This document shows positions 10,328 to 21,911 of a stretch of DNA of 64,000 nucleotides, piece after piece (within the stretch, counting starts at the first letter, position 1; each line of letters opens with the position of its first letter). Source of the DNA: Phytophthora colocasiae (lineage: Eukaryota; Oomycota; Peronosporomycetes; Peronosporales; Peronosporaceae). The notes below the pieces were generated by a model. It had not been told where the DNA came from and did not search any database. It saw nothing but the letters and a program-made list of their open reading frames with translations. The stretch is from NCBI GenBank assembly GCA_018806915.1, contig JAGKQI010000105.1, positions 1,922,001 to 1,986,000 of the forward strand, given 5' to 3'. A program made the position numbers and the translations under genes.

Positions 10328-10529
10328 AGTGCGTTTATACTTTTGACCCGAGCCAAAACATGTTTTTTGCCGATTGCTCTTGAACGACACCAGCTTTTCC
10401 ATTTCTCCGTTTTGCATACGTTTTCTGTTGTCGTCCAGTAGTCTCTAAGGGTTGGTTCGGCTGGAAACACTGAAGATGGTTTTCAGGAAAGTCAATTTTC
10501 TGGTGCGTTTATAATTCCGGCGTGCACTG
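10328..10529. repeat. Right terminal inverted repeat of Tc1/mariner element
   Basis: Reverse complement of 8975-9176 with one visible mismatch, followed by the TA target dinucleotide. Confidence 0.92.
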
Positions 10530-10531
10530 TA

Positions 10532-12091
10532 TATATAAAGCTTGATCCGCCTTCATCTCTTCCTCATTGCACTACACTTCGCTGTAGATTCCGGTACGGT
10601 TTCGTAGTACGATTCGTGCACCACAACGTCAAGGGTTATGCTCGATCATCACCATCGAGCAACCGTAGGAGACGCGCAGACTTATCTTCACACACGGAAG
10701 CCGAACCAAGCATAAGCGAATCTGGTCTTGCAGGCTGTAGCGGTAGTCACTTCACCACCTCGCTTTTGCCCTCTTTACGTCGAACTTACCCTCAAAAAGC
10801 AAACATCAGTAAGAAACACCGACATCGGGTATGTCAGATTGTACAAGCCCCAGTAGCTTCGTGTACGACGTCTGGTGACCACATAATGGTTACTTCTACT
10901 TGTTTTTATCTACATGTCGTGTAGGGATAGAGCATATTATACATGTACTTATTCACGCAAAAGAAGAGAGCGTGTGAATGATACGTATCCTGACCAGGAC
11001 GACCCGAAAGGCGCTCGTTTCAACGGGGCGACGGTCACTTGGACTGGATCAGGTTGTTCCTCTTTAGTCTCTACAAAGGTGGTCGTAGTGTCCAAAGTGT
11101 CTGCAGGTAGACCATCTAGCAGACACTTTGCTGACCCCGTCGCCTTTAGCGAAGATGGACAACGATCGTCGGGAAAGCAGCAGCCTCCAGTTGTTTTGGT
11201 GAAAAGTTGCTCTAGTGACATCTTCCACGTTGGAAAGGATTTCATGCGTTCATGGCGTGCGTAGGTCGCCACACCCTTCTTCGCCCTCGTAACGCCCTGC
11301 CTCCTCTTCTCCATTTGCTCGCTCGGCGCCGCCACAACCACAAGGCAGAGTCGTCGCAGCATTACCAGCGACGGTCAGATGGGTACGCTGAATACAGCAG
11401 CAAAATGGGTCAATTTCAAAATGGGAACGCAGTGGTTTCTTGTGCGATTTGCTTCCGTCTGAGCGGCGCGCGCACCGAGAGGACGACAACGAAGATGCTG
11501 CATTGCAACTTGCACGGCTGCGAAGGCTACACTGCAGCTGCAACTCGAATTTCTATCCTCACAGCTCAACTTTGAATTCATAACGTAAGATACATGTACT
11601 TGCAGTGAAGTGATGATGGCCGTCACTGTCGCCAAGTTGGTGGCGCCAACGTAAAAGTCTCGTCGTGGCGCAACGATCTGCTTGGCTGCTCTGGGAATGT
11701 CACTACTACGTCCAGTCGTTGCAACTTGGCTACATCCAGCAAACTTGAGATCCAACAACATGAAAGACTTCCAATGTATGCAGCAATGTAGTCTCATTCT
11801 CAACTATAATTCAAAAAAACAAAACTCTATCACCTCGTACTTCATATCCATTTCCACGCAGTGCTCTTAACTTAAAATTTGGGTCGTGTCCTGTTGTCAA
11901 TAGTTTTGGGTCAAATCTCACTTCGCAGCTGCTGATTGGCTAAATTCAACGGTTATGCACGAGGAAAGACCAGACGTACAGGGAGAGTCCCCATTATCGA
12001 GTCAGCGCCCAAAGGGGGAAACGAACGACTCTACGACCGCCGAACGCTGCTCCCTCACGCTCCAGTACGCGAAACAGGCACAAGGCACAAC
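10532..12091. other. Intergenic and 5' region of the myosin gene
   Basis: No recognised gene. A minus-strand frame at 10949-11362 is open for 137 codons, but no domain or conserved feature is visible, and plus-strand frames overlap it. The last part (about 11890-12091) must hold the promoter and leader of the myosin gene; the frame is open from 11936, but the first ATG in that frame is at 12092. Confidence 0.45.
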
Positions 12092-15000
12092 ATGGCGGAG
12101 GACGCAGCAGCCACCGGCGGGATGCTGGACAATGGCGCTATGGTTTGGGTGCCGCACGACGAGCAGGTGTGGAAGAAAGCGGTGGTGGTGCGACGTCTGG
12201 AGGACGGCAAGAGCGCGCTGGTTCGACTGCAGCCTAACGACGACGGCGAGTGGGACAAGGACGACGGTCTGGAGCAAACTGTGAACATTCGGGACATTGC
12301 ACGCCTCGCTGGTGAAGTTTCAGACGAAGCGATGCCCATTTGCAACGTCTTTGATGCAGATGGAGCTAATGATATGTGTACTCTGAACCATTTGCATGAG
12401 CCGGCGGTACTCAAGAACCTGGAGCTTCGCTTTGCCAAGAAGATGCCATACACGTACACTGGAGCCATTTGTATTGCGGTGAACCCGTACCAATGGTTGG
12501 ATTTGTACGGGAAAGAACTGTATGAGCAGTATTTGGAGCAGCCTCGTGATTCGCTACCTCCGCATCCTTTTGCTCTGTCGGCTGCGGCTTATATGGACAT
12601 GAAGAGGACACAAGTGGACCAGAGTATCCTTGTGAGTGGAGAATCTGGAGCTGGTAAGACGGAGACGGTGAAGATCATGATGAACCATTTGGCTTCCATT
12701 TCTGGAGGAGGTAACCACGGTACCAAGGTCATTGATCAAGTGCTGAAGAGTAACCCACTACTCGAGTCTTTCGGTAATGCCAAGACCAAGAGAAACGACA
12801 ATTCCAGTCGCTTCGGAAAGTTCGCACAGCTCCAGTTTGACAGTATGGGATCACTTGTGGGTTGTCTCTGTGAAACCTATCTACTTGAGAAGAGTCGTGT
12901 GGTTGGACAGACGGAAGGTGAACGTAACTACCATGTCTTCTACCAGATCTTCTGCCTGCCGGAGGACCGCAAGAAGGAGCTCAAGCTCAGTGGAGACGTC
13001 ACCAGCTACAAATATGTGACGGAAGGAGCAGACGCCGAGTTGACCGGTATTGATGATGTCCAGTGCTTGAAAGACACCCAAGATGCTCTGGACACTATTG
13101 GTATCACGCGTGAGGAGCAGAGTGCCATTTTTGAGATTGTGGCGGCTATTCTGAACCTTGGTGAGGTAGAGTTCGAGCCGAACAGCAATGACAGTGAGAA
13201 GTCCCACGTCAGCAATGAAGACATCGTGGACAATGTCGGTGCTCTGCTGCAAACTGAGAGCGCTGCTCTGCACTCGACGCTCCTGGAACGCTCTATTACT
13301 GCTGGCTCTGAGTCGTACACGATCCCGCTGAACGCCGAGCAGGCCTCGGACCTGCGCGACGCTCTGGCTAAGGGCATGTACACACAGCTGTTCGACTGGC
13401 TGGTGCACCGTATCAACAAGGCTATCTGCTCTACGAACAACGTCAAGACCCACATTGGTCTACTGGATATCTTTGGTTTTGAGAGCTTTGACCAGAATGG
13501 CTTTGAGCAGTTGTGCATCAACTACGCAAACGAAAAACTCCAGCAGAAGTTTAACAGCGACGTGTTCAAGGACGTGCAGCAGGAGTACGTGGATGAAGGC
13601 ATTCCGCTTACACTCGTGACGTTCGAGGACAACCAGCCCATTCTCGACTTGATTGAAGGTCGTATGGGTATCGTCAGCATGCTGAACGAGGAAGTACTTC
13701 GTCCCCAGGCCACAGACAGCACATTTGTGAGCAAGGTCTTGGACGCGTGTAGCGATCACCCGAGCATTGAGAAGAACCGGATTAATCCGTTGGAGTTCAC
13801 TATCCACCACTACGCTGGTGACGTGACGTACAACGGTACGGGCTTCTTGGAGAAGAACAAAGATACTCTCCCTACGGACATGGTGCAGCTTCTGTCTGGT
13901 AGCTCCAGCGCTGTTATCTCGGGCATCTTCACGCCCACGCAGAAGGGTACCAAGCGCAACAGTCGTGGCAAACACGGCAAGGAAGGCCGCCAAAAGGGTT
14001 TCCTGGTGGGAAACACTATCGCTGGTGCCTTCCGTAAGCAGCTTTCTGAACTGATGGAGACCATCAACAAGACTTCGTCGCAGTACGTTCGCTGTATCAA
14101 GCCCAACGCCAACAAGAGCGCAGTGGAGTTCAACCGCCTCATGATTGTGGAGCAGCTTCGTTGCGCCGGTGTGATTGCTGCTATCCGTATCAGTCGTGCA
14201 GCCTTCCCCAACCGCCTTCCTCTTGTGGAGTTCCAGCAGCGTTTCCAGATTATTTGCCCGTCTGCACTACGCGATGCTGAACCTTCCGAGATGGTCGCCG
14301 GTCTACTTAAGGAGCTTATCCCCGACATGGCCACTACGATGCAGAACACCAAGTTCGCTGTTGGCAAGACCAAGGTCTACTTCAGTTCGGGTCTGCTGCA
14401 GAGACTAGAGGACCGCCGTAATGTGATTCTTAAGGATCACGCCATTCTTATTCAGAAGACGATGCACGGATACGTGCACCGCAAACGCTTCGTGCGCCAG
14501 CGTGCTGCTGTGGTGGAGATCCAAGCCGTTATCCGTGGTGGCCTCGAGGCAAAGCGTTACCGGACTCTGCGTGCTGGTGTTATTAAGCTACAGGCTCGGG
14601 AGCGTGGCCGCAAGCAGCGGTTCCTGTTTGCGTTGCTGGTCGAGCGTGTGAGGCAGGAACGTGCGCGGGAGCAGGAGCGTCTCCGCAAGATTGCTCAGGA
14701 GGAGGAGGCCGAACGTATCCGCCAGAAATCGATGCAGGAGGAGCGTGAACACAGCGACCCCCAGCCGGTAAACTTATTTTACTATTGTGAATTTGTGGAT
14801 GACCTACTAAGGATATTCTTGTGTGACAGGAGCCTGTGGAAGATGACTGGAGTGACGAAAGTGACAAAGAAGAGATGGAGATGGAGGATGGCCCATCAGG
14901 CCCTGTTTCTCCACGCACACTTCGTGCTCTCACTGAAGCTGCCTCCAAGGTTGCCGAGGCAGAGTCTGCTGCTCGTGACGCTAAGCAGGCCGCTGAGGCT

Positions 15001-15633
15001 GCTCTGGAGCTTAACCGCGAGTTAGTGTCTCAGAACGACCGTCTTCGCTCCACCCTGTCCTCTAATGTGGCGGAATACGCTGACGCTGAGTTGCTGCGTG
15101 AGAACGAGCGCCTGAAGCAGCAGGTTTTGCAGCTCCAGACGAAACTGGTGCGCTCCCAGGAGGTCTCTCTCATTTCCGCCAAGGTTGTGGACAGCCGAAT
15201 CACCTACCGTGAAGGTCGACAGTTTGTCGAGTACAAGCTTCAGATCGAGACCAACACTCGCGGCACACTCTATGTCTGGCACCGTTACAGCACGTTCCGT
15301 AACCTTGCCGCTACTCTGCAGACGAAGAACGGATACAAGCGCAAGGAGATTCCAGAACTGCCGAACAAACAGCTTTTCGGAAACTTTTCCGAGAAAATCA
15401 TCCAGGACCGTGTGGCCAAGCTCAACCAGTTCTTGGAGGCTGCCACCAACGCCGAGTACCTCCAGTGGGGTATCCGTGTGGACCAGGACACGTGCGTGTA
15501 CAAGCGCCGCGTGAAGAACGCGTCCCGGGACAGCATCTCGACCGCCAGCACGCACTCGTCATCCCCCCGTTCATCATCCCGTCTGTCGATGAAGTCGTTC
15601 AGCTTCCGTCGCGGCAGTACGGCTGGAAATTAG
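12092..15633 (+). CDS. PX-tailed myosin heavy chain (probable class XXX)
   Basis: Exons 12092-14767 and 14830-15633 give 1159 residues; the 62-bp intron (GTAAAC..ACAG) is in phase 0. The start is the ATG giving MAEDAAATGG; the open frame upstream has no ATG. Domains: SH3-like N-terminal region at about 12-60, motor domain at about 70-765 with P-loop GESGAGKTE at 183-191, switch I NDNSSRFGKF and relay LLDIFGFESF, two or three IQ motifs at about 780-845, an Arg/Glu-rich helix, a coiled coil and a PX domain at about 1004-1125. PX domains bind phosphoinositides, so it probably moves membranes along actin. SH3-like/motor/IQ/coiled-coil/PX is the layout I associate with oomycete class XXX; the class number is from memory. 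Confidence 0.95.
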
Positions 15634-16547
15634 ACTGCTAACAAGATGTAAGTGTACCATGCAGAAGCGCGAATGGACTAAAGAAGAGCGCGGCAAGTGT
15701 ACCCATGGCTGCGCACATCAATCCCGACCTACGGTCGGCCCGATTAGCGAGTCTAGGAACGGATTGCGGTTGTAAGCGTGAATGGCGACGGATGCCCGCC
15801 CCCCTCGCGGTAAGAGGCTTCAGAAGGCTACAGTGTCGGAGTTAAGAGCAAGTAAGGCACATTAGATGGAAGTTCTACGTAATGCTTTTATTCCTTTCTG
15901 TCCTTGTGCTCATAAAGACGATACGATTGTACAGTTGACAGGATTTGGATCGAGGCAATTTCGCTGTGCCGTCGGTTAACTGGTCATGATCTGAGTAGTG
16001 ACCAAGTTAAGCGCTACTCACCCTATGAAGGAGCTTTGGTATCCATCCACAAGCCCGAATTCATAAAACATTGTTGGACTATGGCTGCGACGATGTATTC
16101 TCCTGATGTGATGGTCCGAATATGTTTCGAAACCTCATACTTCTCTCGGTTATATTTTTTGAAGGCTCTCAACACATACTGCCCAGCAGTGCGTTCGAGA
16201 ATCATGCCCAGCAATCGGGACAGTTGAGCACTGCTTCTTATCGTGCCCAGCGCTATGAGCTGTGGCGGTTGCTGTGGGCTCCACGGAGAAAATAGTCTGC
16301 AGCATGCTACTACTATTCTCGAAATTGAGGGATCTCAAGTTGGATTTGGCTGGTTCATGGGACCGAGTACTCAAGCGCTACTAGCATCCTTTTGCAGACA
16401 CCATGGCATCTTCCATCGCCAACAGAAAGGTAATTTCAATGGCCTCTTCTTGTAGTGCACACAACATGGACAGTATACATGCACGCTTCTAACATTGGAT
16501 TGGGAAAAGCAGTTCCTCGTTTTATTAGCTTTAGTACTTCTTCAACG
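15634..16547. other. Intergenic between myosin and a PcF/SCR pseudogene
   Basis: It contains repeat copy A1 (15772-15930). A minus-strand frame of 63 codons at 16023-16214 looks weakly coding-like but matches nothing I know. Otherwise nothing is recognised. Confidence 0.5.
15772..15930 (+). repeat. Repeat A1, similar to 17284-17430
   Basis: Starts GTAAGCGTGAATGG and includes AAGAGGCTTCAG, AAGGCACATTAGATGGAAGT and CGTAATGCTTT in the same order as the copy at 17284. By eye the two are roughly 75-80% alike. Copy A1 follows the myosin stop; copy A2 precedes the myosin-tail-derived gene. Confidence 0.7.
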
Positions 16548-16775
16548 TTATCCTTGAAAAGTACTGGAGTAGCTTGATTCCAGCGCAACTAGACGAGCAG
16601 CACGCTGAGAAGTCCCCTCCACGGCTTTCGCAGCACCCACTGATCCTGATGTTCGACTCCACAAGGTGTTTAAGGAACATCCAAGTGTGCTCGGGCAGTA
16701 AGCAGCCTCACTGGGCATGAAAGAGGTGGCGATGACAGCACCGAAAAGAACGATAGCACACGTCTTGAAGTTCAT
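16548..16775 (-). pseudogene. Isolated PcF/SCR-family copy, frameshifted
   Basis: It starts MNFKTC with a complete signal peptide ending SEAA and keeps the AYCPSTLGC start of the mature part, very close to the gene at 1379. The frame then shifts within the next ten codons, and the cysteine pairs with GGDF continue in another frame. It lies 9 kb from the main cluster, between two genes of the myosin-tail family, which shows movement of family members by local duplication. Confidence 0.78.
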
Positions 16776-17825
16776 CTGGGACAGCTTGAGGTGTATTTGG
16801 GCTTGGGGGCGAAGACGTAAAACCAGAAGTGAAAGAATTATTCAATCTACATGTACGCTACAGTACTGCGTTAGTAGTGCCGTTTACGATCGAAGATACA
16901 TTAGTTTAGTAACACCGTTTACGAAGACGCCATCGAAGAAGGAATGCCATTTTGTCGCAGCAAACCTATAATGCTGATTTGAAGTTGATGTGTACTTGAT
17001 GCAATTCATTATTTTCTCTTAGAATTAACAGGGCAATCCGAGAACTTGACTGGGATGTAACGACGACCCTTTCGTGCTGCCTCTGCGATCCCCCCGTCTC
17101 GAGAAGACTGGGCGTCGTACTCTGCCGACGATGCACGACTCCACATTGTGGAGCAACAATTCGATTTTCATTGTTGAGCTCCCTGGTGATCATCATGAGC
17201 TATTAGGGACGCAACAGGCACTGGAAGCATTCATTTGGTTGGCTATACACGCTATTGTGTGCTGGTCTACTGGAACACTAGTGGTAAGTGAATGGGGACG
17301 GACACTCGCCTCCTCGCGTAAGAGGTTTCAGTATCAGCTAAGAACAAGCAAGGCACATTAAATGGAAGTTCTGCGTAATGCTTTACTCCTTCCCGTCCTT
17401 CTGCTCCCGTGTTCATGAAAACGACATCTCTGATGTGCTTGTACTTTCACGTAGACAAGATTTGTTAACCAACGGCAAGCAACCTGACGATGTGTTGACT
17501 TTCCCTCCTTTCGCTCTGAAAGTCTCAGAGGAATGGCCTGGGTAACGTTACATACCTCACTAATGGCAGTCTTCCTCGGCTGTTTCACTGTTTTTGCTGC
17601 CAACTTGGCACCGAGACAGAATGATGGTCATTTAGTTGCCTTCAACTTCAACTCCGGAGGTATAGTGGATCCAGAATGTTAGCCCCACGTCTCACTTACC
17701 GGTTTCCAGGTTTCCATTGCAAGTGGTTACAAGCGGAACGTTCTGGCACCACTTAGCTGTTGCGCTCCTCAGTAAAAAAGTTCAGTCTGCATCTTGCCGC
17801 TTAGAGCTCAAGTTGCAAGTTGACG
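16776..17825. other. Intergenic with repeat A2
   Basis: No gene recognised. The A2 repeat lies in the second half. The last 150 bases are probably promoter and leader of the PX-PX gene. Confidence 0.5.
17284..17430 (+). repeat. Repeat A2, similar to 15772-15930
   Basis: Same order of landmarks as A1: GTAAGTGAATGG, AAGAGGTTTCAG, AAGGCACATTAAATGGAAGT, CGTAATGCTTT and a pyrimidine-rich stretch. It may be the leftover flank of a duplicated myosin 3' region or a dispersed repeat. Confidence 0.7.
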
Positions 17826-19082
17826 ATGGACGTGAAAGACACGACTAAGACCGCGCATGAGGGGGAAGACAATAAAGAAGACGAATGGGAGCTGCCATCG
17901 CCCCCGCGGATGAAACCTACTACGTCCAACAACGCTCGACAAGTAACCAATGCTGTATTGGAAGTGAACCGAGAATTGGTGGCTCAAAACATTTGGCTTA
18001 GGGAACAGCTTACAGTTGACATGAAGAGCAAACAAATTGAGAAGAAGAAGAACGAGACGGAAGAGAAGTTGGGACTGGAGAACAGACAATTACGACAGCG
18101 AATTTCGGAGCTTGAGAAGAAATTGGAGAAGAAGAAGGAGATTGCTCTGCTGTCTGCAAAGGTGATTGAGAGTCGAATCGCCTTTCGAGATAACCAACAG
18201 TTTGTCGAGTACAAACTCCAGCTGGAAACTGATATTCGCGGCACGATGTTTGTGTGGTACCGCTACAGCACATTCCGAAAGCTAGCGGAAACGATGCAGG
18301 CTAAGCAGGGACATTTCAGGAAGAGTGTGCCAGAGCTACCGAGCAAACAACTTTTTGGCAACTTTTCGGACAAAATTATCCAAGAGCGAGTGATCAAGTT
18401 GAACCAGTTTCTGGATGCTGCAACCAATAGTGATCATCTTCACTGGGGGATCCGTGTCGATGCTGATACCTGCGTGTACAAGCGTCGTAAGAAGTCGTCG
18501 TTATCTTCCTCCCTACTGAAAACGAGAGAGTGGTCTCTACCATCCAAGAAAAGTGAGGTGAACCAGTACGGACTCGTTACAACGGCGAAAGTTGTCGACA
18601 GTCGGATTCAAGGCCGGGCAGATAGACCATTCGTCGAGTATCAACTCAAAATCAAAACAGATACCAAGAACACGCTACTCGTATGGTATCGCTACAGTTC
18701 ACTGTACGACTGGGCGGAATTGGTGCAACGAGAGAATCCAAGCACCAAAATCCCTCAACTTCCAATAGAGGAGCCATTTGGAAGCTTCTCCAAGCGTATT
18801 CACAACGAAACGGGCAAGTTAAACGCATTTACCAAGAATCTCGTGAAATCCGACAATCTCCAGTGGGTTGTCAAAGTTGACCAAAGCAACATGTTCGTCA
18901 GCAAGCTGCGGGTCAAAGAGATCGTGTTGTCGACGACAATGTCGTCATCGCAAGAAACTGACACTGAGAGTTCATGCAATAGCCCACTGTCGAAGCTCCT
19001 TCCATTGAAATCCATCGTCCAACGCCAACGTAAACGCAGCGACGCCATGTTGTATGAACGAAAGATGGCCCAATTCAACTGA
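17826..19082 (+). CDS. Tandem PX-domain protein derived from a myosin tail
   Basis: A single-exon 418-residue protein starting MDVKDTTKT. Residues about 38-110 are a coiled coil that opens EVNRELVAQN, parallel to ELNRELVSQN in the myosin tail. The first PX domain (about 108-225) closely follows the myosin PX, sharing for example QFVEYKLQ, YRYSTFR, ELP.KQLFGNFS and CVYKRR. A second, more diverged PX domain (about 251-360) repeats AKVVDSRI, FVEYQLKI and VWYRYSS. There is no motor domain. It likely binds phosphoinositide membranes and might compete with or partner the myosin; that role is inference. It appears to be a duplication of the myosin tail followed by an internal PX duplication. Confidence 0.9.
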   Translation: MDVKDTTKTAHEGEDNKEDEWELPSPPRMKPTTSNNARQVTNAVLEVNRELVAQNIWLREQLTVDMKSKQIEKKKNETEEKLGLENRQLRQRISELEKKLEKKKEIALLSAKVIESRIAFRDNQQFVEYKLQLETDIRGTMFVWYRYSTFRKLAETMQAKQGHFRKSVPELPSKQLFGNFSDKIIQERVIKLNQFLDAATNSDHLHWGIRVDADTCVYKRRKKSSLSSSLLKTREWSLPSKKSEVNQYGLVTTAKVVDSRIQGRADRPFVEYQLKIKTDTKNTLLVWYRYSSLYDWAELVQRENPSTKIPQLPIEEPFGSFSKRIHNETGKLNAFTKNLVKSDNLQWVVKVDQSNMFVSKLRVKEIVLSTTMSSSQETDTESSCNSPLSKLLPLKSIVQRQRKRSDAMLYERKMAQFN

Positions 19083-19214
19083 GCATCGGGCAAAGGCGTA
19101 CTTCGAAGTAGTGTTAGACGTATTTCATCATTTTCTTGTGCCGTTAACGAGAAAATTAACCGAGTTTTTATTCCGTTAATTCCAATCTGTCCAAAGGATC
19201 TTACAGACGTTCAA

Positions 19215-19687
19215 TTACGCCGTGCGGAGGATGATGTGCACGCCACTGTCCGTGTCCACAACGTCACTGAGCTCTCCAACCTGAAGAGCGAACGTGGCGT
19301 CCTCAAAAGGCTTCTGCATCATGCCACGTCCGAACGGACCTAGGTCTCCGCCACGAGTGCCGCTGTTACAGTCGCTATACTGCACCGCCAGGTCCTCAAA
19401 CTTAGCCTGACCCGACACGATCTGGCCACGAAGCTCTGTCAACAGTTTACAACAGTCAGTTCAACCCTTTATTCTTCAGTCAATCAGGAATTAGTTATTC
19501 TTACCAAGCAGTGTAGCAATGGCTTCCTCCTTGGAACGCGTAATGTTGTTCGACAGACGCGACGCCGGACGACGTGAGCCGCTGTGCTTGATCAGCAGGT
19601 GAGACGCTCGGACTTGTTCTACATACACTCTGTCAGTCATAGATACACACAGCAATAACCACGTACAAAGAACTCCTTACCGGCCAT
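19215..19687 (-). CDS. Pin1-type parvulin peptidyl-prolyl isomerase
   Basis: Exons 19681-19687, 19505-19618 and 19215-19435 (minus strand) give 113 residues; introns are 62 and 69 bp with GTAAG donors. The first exon is only seven bases (ATG GCC G). The protein is a single rotamase domain: [18 protein letters not shown], the basic loop that selects phospho-Ser/Thr-Pro, then YSDC.S...[19 protein letters not shown] and a C-terminal SGVHIILRT. It lacks an N-terminal WW domain, as in plant Pin1. It isomerises pSer/Thr-Pro bonds in nucleus and cytosol. Confidence is high because the splice model restores the complete family length. Confidence 0.95.
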
Positions 19688-19879
19688 CGTTGCTTCCGTT
19701 CTGGTTGTACTGTTGAAGAGGAGAGATTTTGACGTACTTAACTGAATCGCCTACTTTAGTGTGTTGTACACCACATGAATTTTACATTTGTGTGTCATAC
19801 ACCACATCAAGTCACGCGCAAGTGACCTTCATTCCTTCAAGCAGCAATCCGCAACCGCACGTAGACGAACTGCCTCAGG

Positions 19880-21712
19880 ATGTGGACGCAGGACTTCGTA
19901 CGCGTGCTCCAAGGCGCCAGTAAGGTCGCAGAGCAGGTTGCACGTACACAGGGACCCGATGTGGTGGCCAAGAGTGGGCAGTTGTCCAAGCACGCGACGG
20001 AGTTGGCTCGCCTTGTGCCTTATTTCCTCAATGGAGAAGGTTCTACGTCTCATATACCACCTACAACCCCTTCTGAGCCTGTTAAAACAGATATTAAACC
20101 ACAGGAGAAAGCTCCAGTACTTAAAGAGCAGATTGAGACGCCTAAGATCCAAGAGTTAAAGGTCAAGACGGAGAAGATCGAAGTGAAGAAGGTTCCAGAG
20201 CCAAAGAAGGTGCTGGTGGAGCCTGTGGTGGAGGAAGAACCGCCACGTAAAGTGTGGGAAGAGAAACACGTGCCGTCATCCCCGTTGTCCCGTATTTTGG
20301 GCTTCGGAGGCCTCGCAGCGAGACTTGCTGTGGGGACAGCAGCGGAAATCGTTCGTAGCGGTGGTAAGAATGGGACGTACAACGCTCTGGTATCGGACTC
20401 CAATGCGGAGAAGCTGGCAGAGACTCTGTGTACGATGAGAGGAGCAGCGCTGAAGCTTGGACAAATGCTGAGTATCCAGGACGAAGCTATGATCCCGTCC
20501 AAGCTGGCTGTGGCCCTTGATCGCGTTCGCGAGAAGTAAGTTGAAGGATTTGCGGTGGTTGAAGTGTTGAAAGTGGGTAATTTACTGACAATGTGCTATT
20601 TTGTAGTGCACACGTTATGCCGAAGGACCAACTGCACCATCAACTGGAGACTGAACTTGGTGACGACTGGCGTAGCAAGTTTCAAGACTTTGATGATGTC
20701 CCCATTGCTGCTGCTTCGATCGGGCAGGTACCATTGGCTTTAGAGACTTGCTTTGTAAAGAATTAGATCGTGACGTGTGGCTTCAATTCTGTACTTTCAG
20801 GTGCACCGTGCTACCCTGCTGAATGGAGACCGAGTGGCAATCAAGATTCAGTACCCTGGAGTGGCCGAGTCCATTGGCAGCGATCTGCTCAACCTCAAGC
20901 GACTAGTGACGTACACGAATATCCTGCCGCGTGGTCTGTACATTGACGAGATCATCCGTGTCGGCAAGGAAGAGCTCACAGCCGAGTGCGACTACCTCAT
21001 GGAAGCGGAGAATCAAGAGCGATTCAAGAAGCTTATTGAACAGAGCGGGATGGGCGAGAAGTACGTTGTGCCACGCGTGTACCGTGAGTTGTCGACGGCG
21101 CGTATCCTGACCACGCAGTTGATCTCCGGTGTTGCTGTCGACAAGGCTGTCCATCTCTCCCAGGACGTTCGCAATAGCATCGCCCGCCGTATTCTGGAGC
21201 TCACGATTCACGAGCTTTTCAACTGGCGCTTCATGCAGACCGACCCGAACTGGAGCAACTTTATGTACAACGCATCCACAGACACAATTGGGCTGGTTGA
21301 TTTCGGTGCTGCTCGTGAGTATCCGAAGTCATTTGTGGATGACTACTTTAACATTGTGTGGGCTGCAGCAAACGTGGACGAGAAAACGCTGGTGGACTAT
21401 TCGATCAAGATGCACTTCCTCACTGGCGATGAGTCTCCAGCCATGCTGCGTGCTCATATTGCAGCAGGCATGGTTGTCGGTGAGCCCTTCCGGTCGCACG
21501 AGCCTTTTGATTTCCACAAGAGCAAACTGACGACCAGACTTGGCCAGCACACGGAGGTGTTCATGCACGGACGTTTGACACCCCCACCACAGGAGGTGTA
21601 CTCTCTCCATCGTAAACTTGCAGGCGCCTTCTTGATGTGCATCAAGTTGGGCGCTGTTGTACCTTGTCGGGATGTGCTTGAAGACGTGCAGCGCCAATTT
21701 CACTCAAGCTGA
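19880..21712 (+). CDS. COQ8: COQ8/ADCK (UbiB family) atypical kinase
   Basis: Exons 19880-20535, 20607-20727 and 20801-21712 give 562 residues. UbiB hallmarks are in order: the KxGQ motif (KLGQM, about residue 191), the Ala-rich nucleotide loop (AAASIGQ, about 250), the catalytic lysine in VAIKIQYPGV (about 272), DPNWSNF (about 406) and metal-binding DFGAAR (about 426). COQ8 sits in mitochondria and supports coenzyme Q biosynthesis by ATPase activity in the CoQ complex. The N-terminal 170 residues include a helical region and a charged Lys/Glu/Pro-rich linker, as in eukaryotic COQ8. Length and motifs match a functional protein. Confidence 0.95.
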
Positions 21713-21911
21713 GCAGCAGAAACAACAGCAAGAAAAAATGCCTCAAGGCGTACAAATGAGAAAAAAAAATTAGACGGAACAGGCAAACCACGTTTCATTC
21801 TGGCCCCAAGTCTCTCACACTCACCCTTGTTGAATCACAGAGAACATTTGGAGAAAGGCAGAAACTTCGACACTCAACGCAGAAGATTGGACTTCCAGAT
21901 TGGATTTTGAG

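Larger units (their letters stand above)
8975..10529 (-). mobile_element. Tc1/mariner transposon with 202-bp terminal inverted repeats
   Basis: The 1555-bp element is flanked by TA on both sides (8973-8974 and 10530-10531), the target duplication of Tc1/mariner. The ends are CAGTGCACGCCGG and its reverse complement. Inverted repeats run 8975-9176 and 10328-10529 with one difference seen (TACTAGACG against TACTGGACG). It encodes a broken Tc1-type transposase on the minus strand. The near-identical ends point to a fairly recent insertion or to repair between the ends, while the coding region is already dead. Confidence 0.92.

Noticed and set aside
10949..11362. A 137-codon minus-strand gene upstream of the myosin
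   Set aside because: No recognisable domain; overlapping plus-strand frames of similar length and no splice or start context in its favour.
11936..12091. N-terminal extension of the myosin (52 codons)
   Set aside because: The frame is open but begins with TTG; the first ATG is at 12092, and the extra sequence has no similarity to myosin N-termini.
13460..13993. Minus-strand frames of 170-190 codons inside the myosin gene (also 12881-13453, 13006-13521, 13810-14373)
   Set aside because: They are shadows of a strongly conserved plus-strand coding region with high third-position GC; no domain or plausible start.
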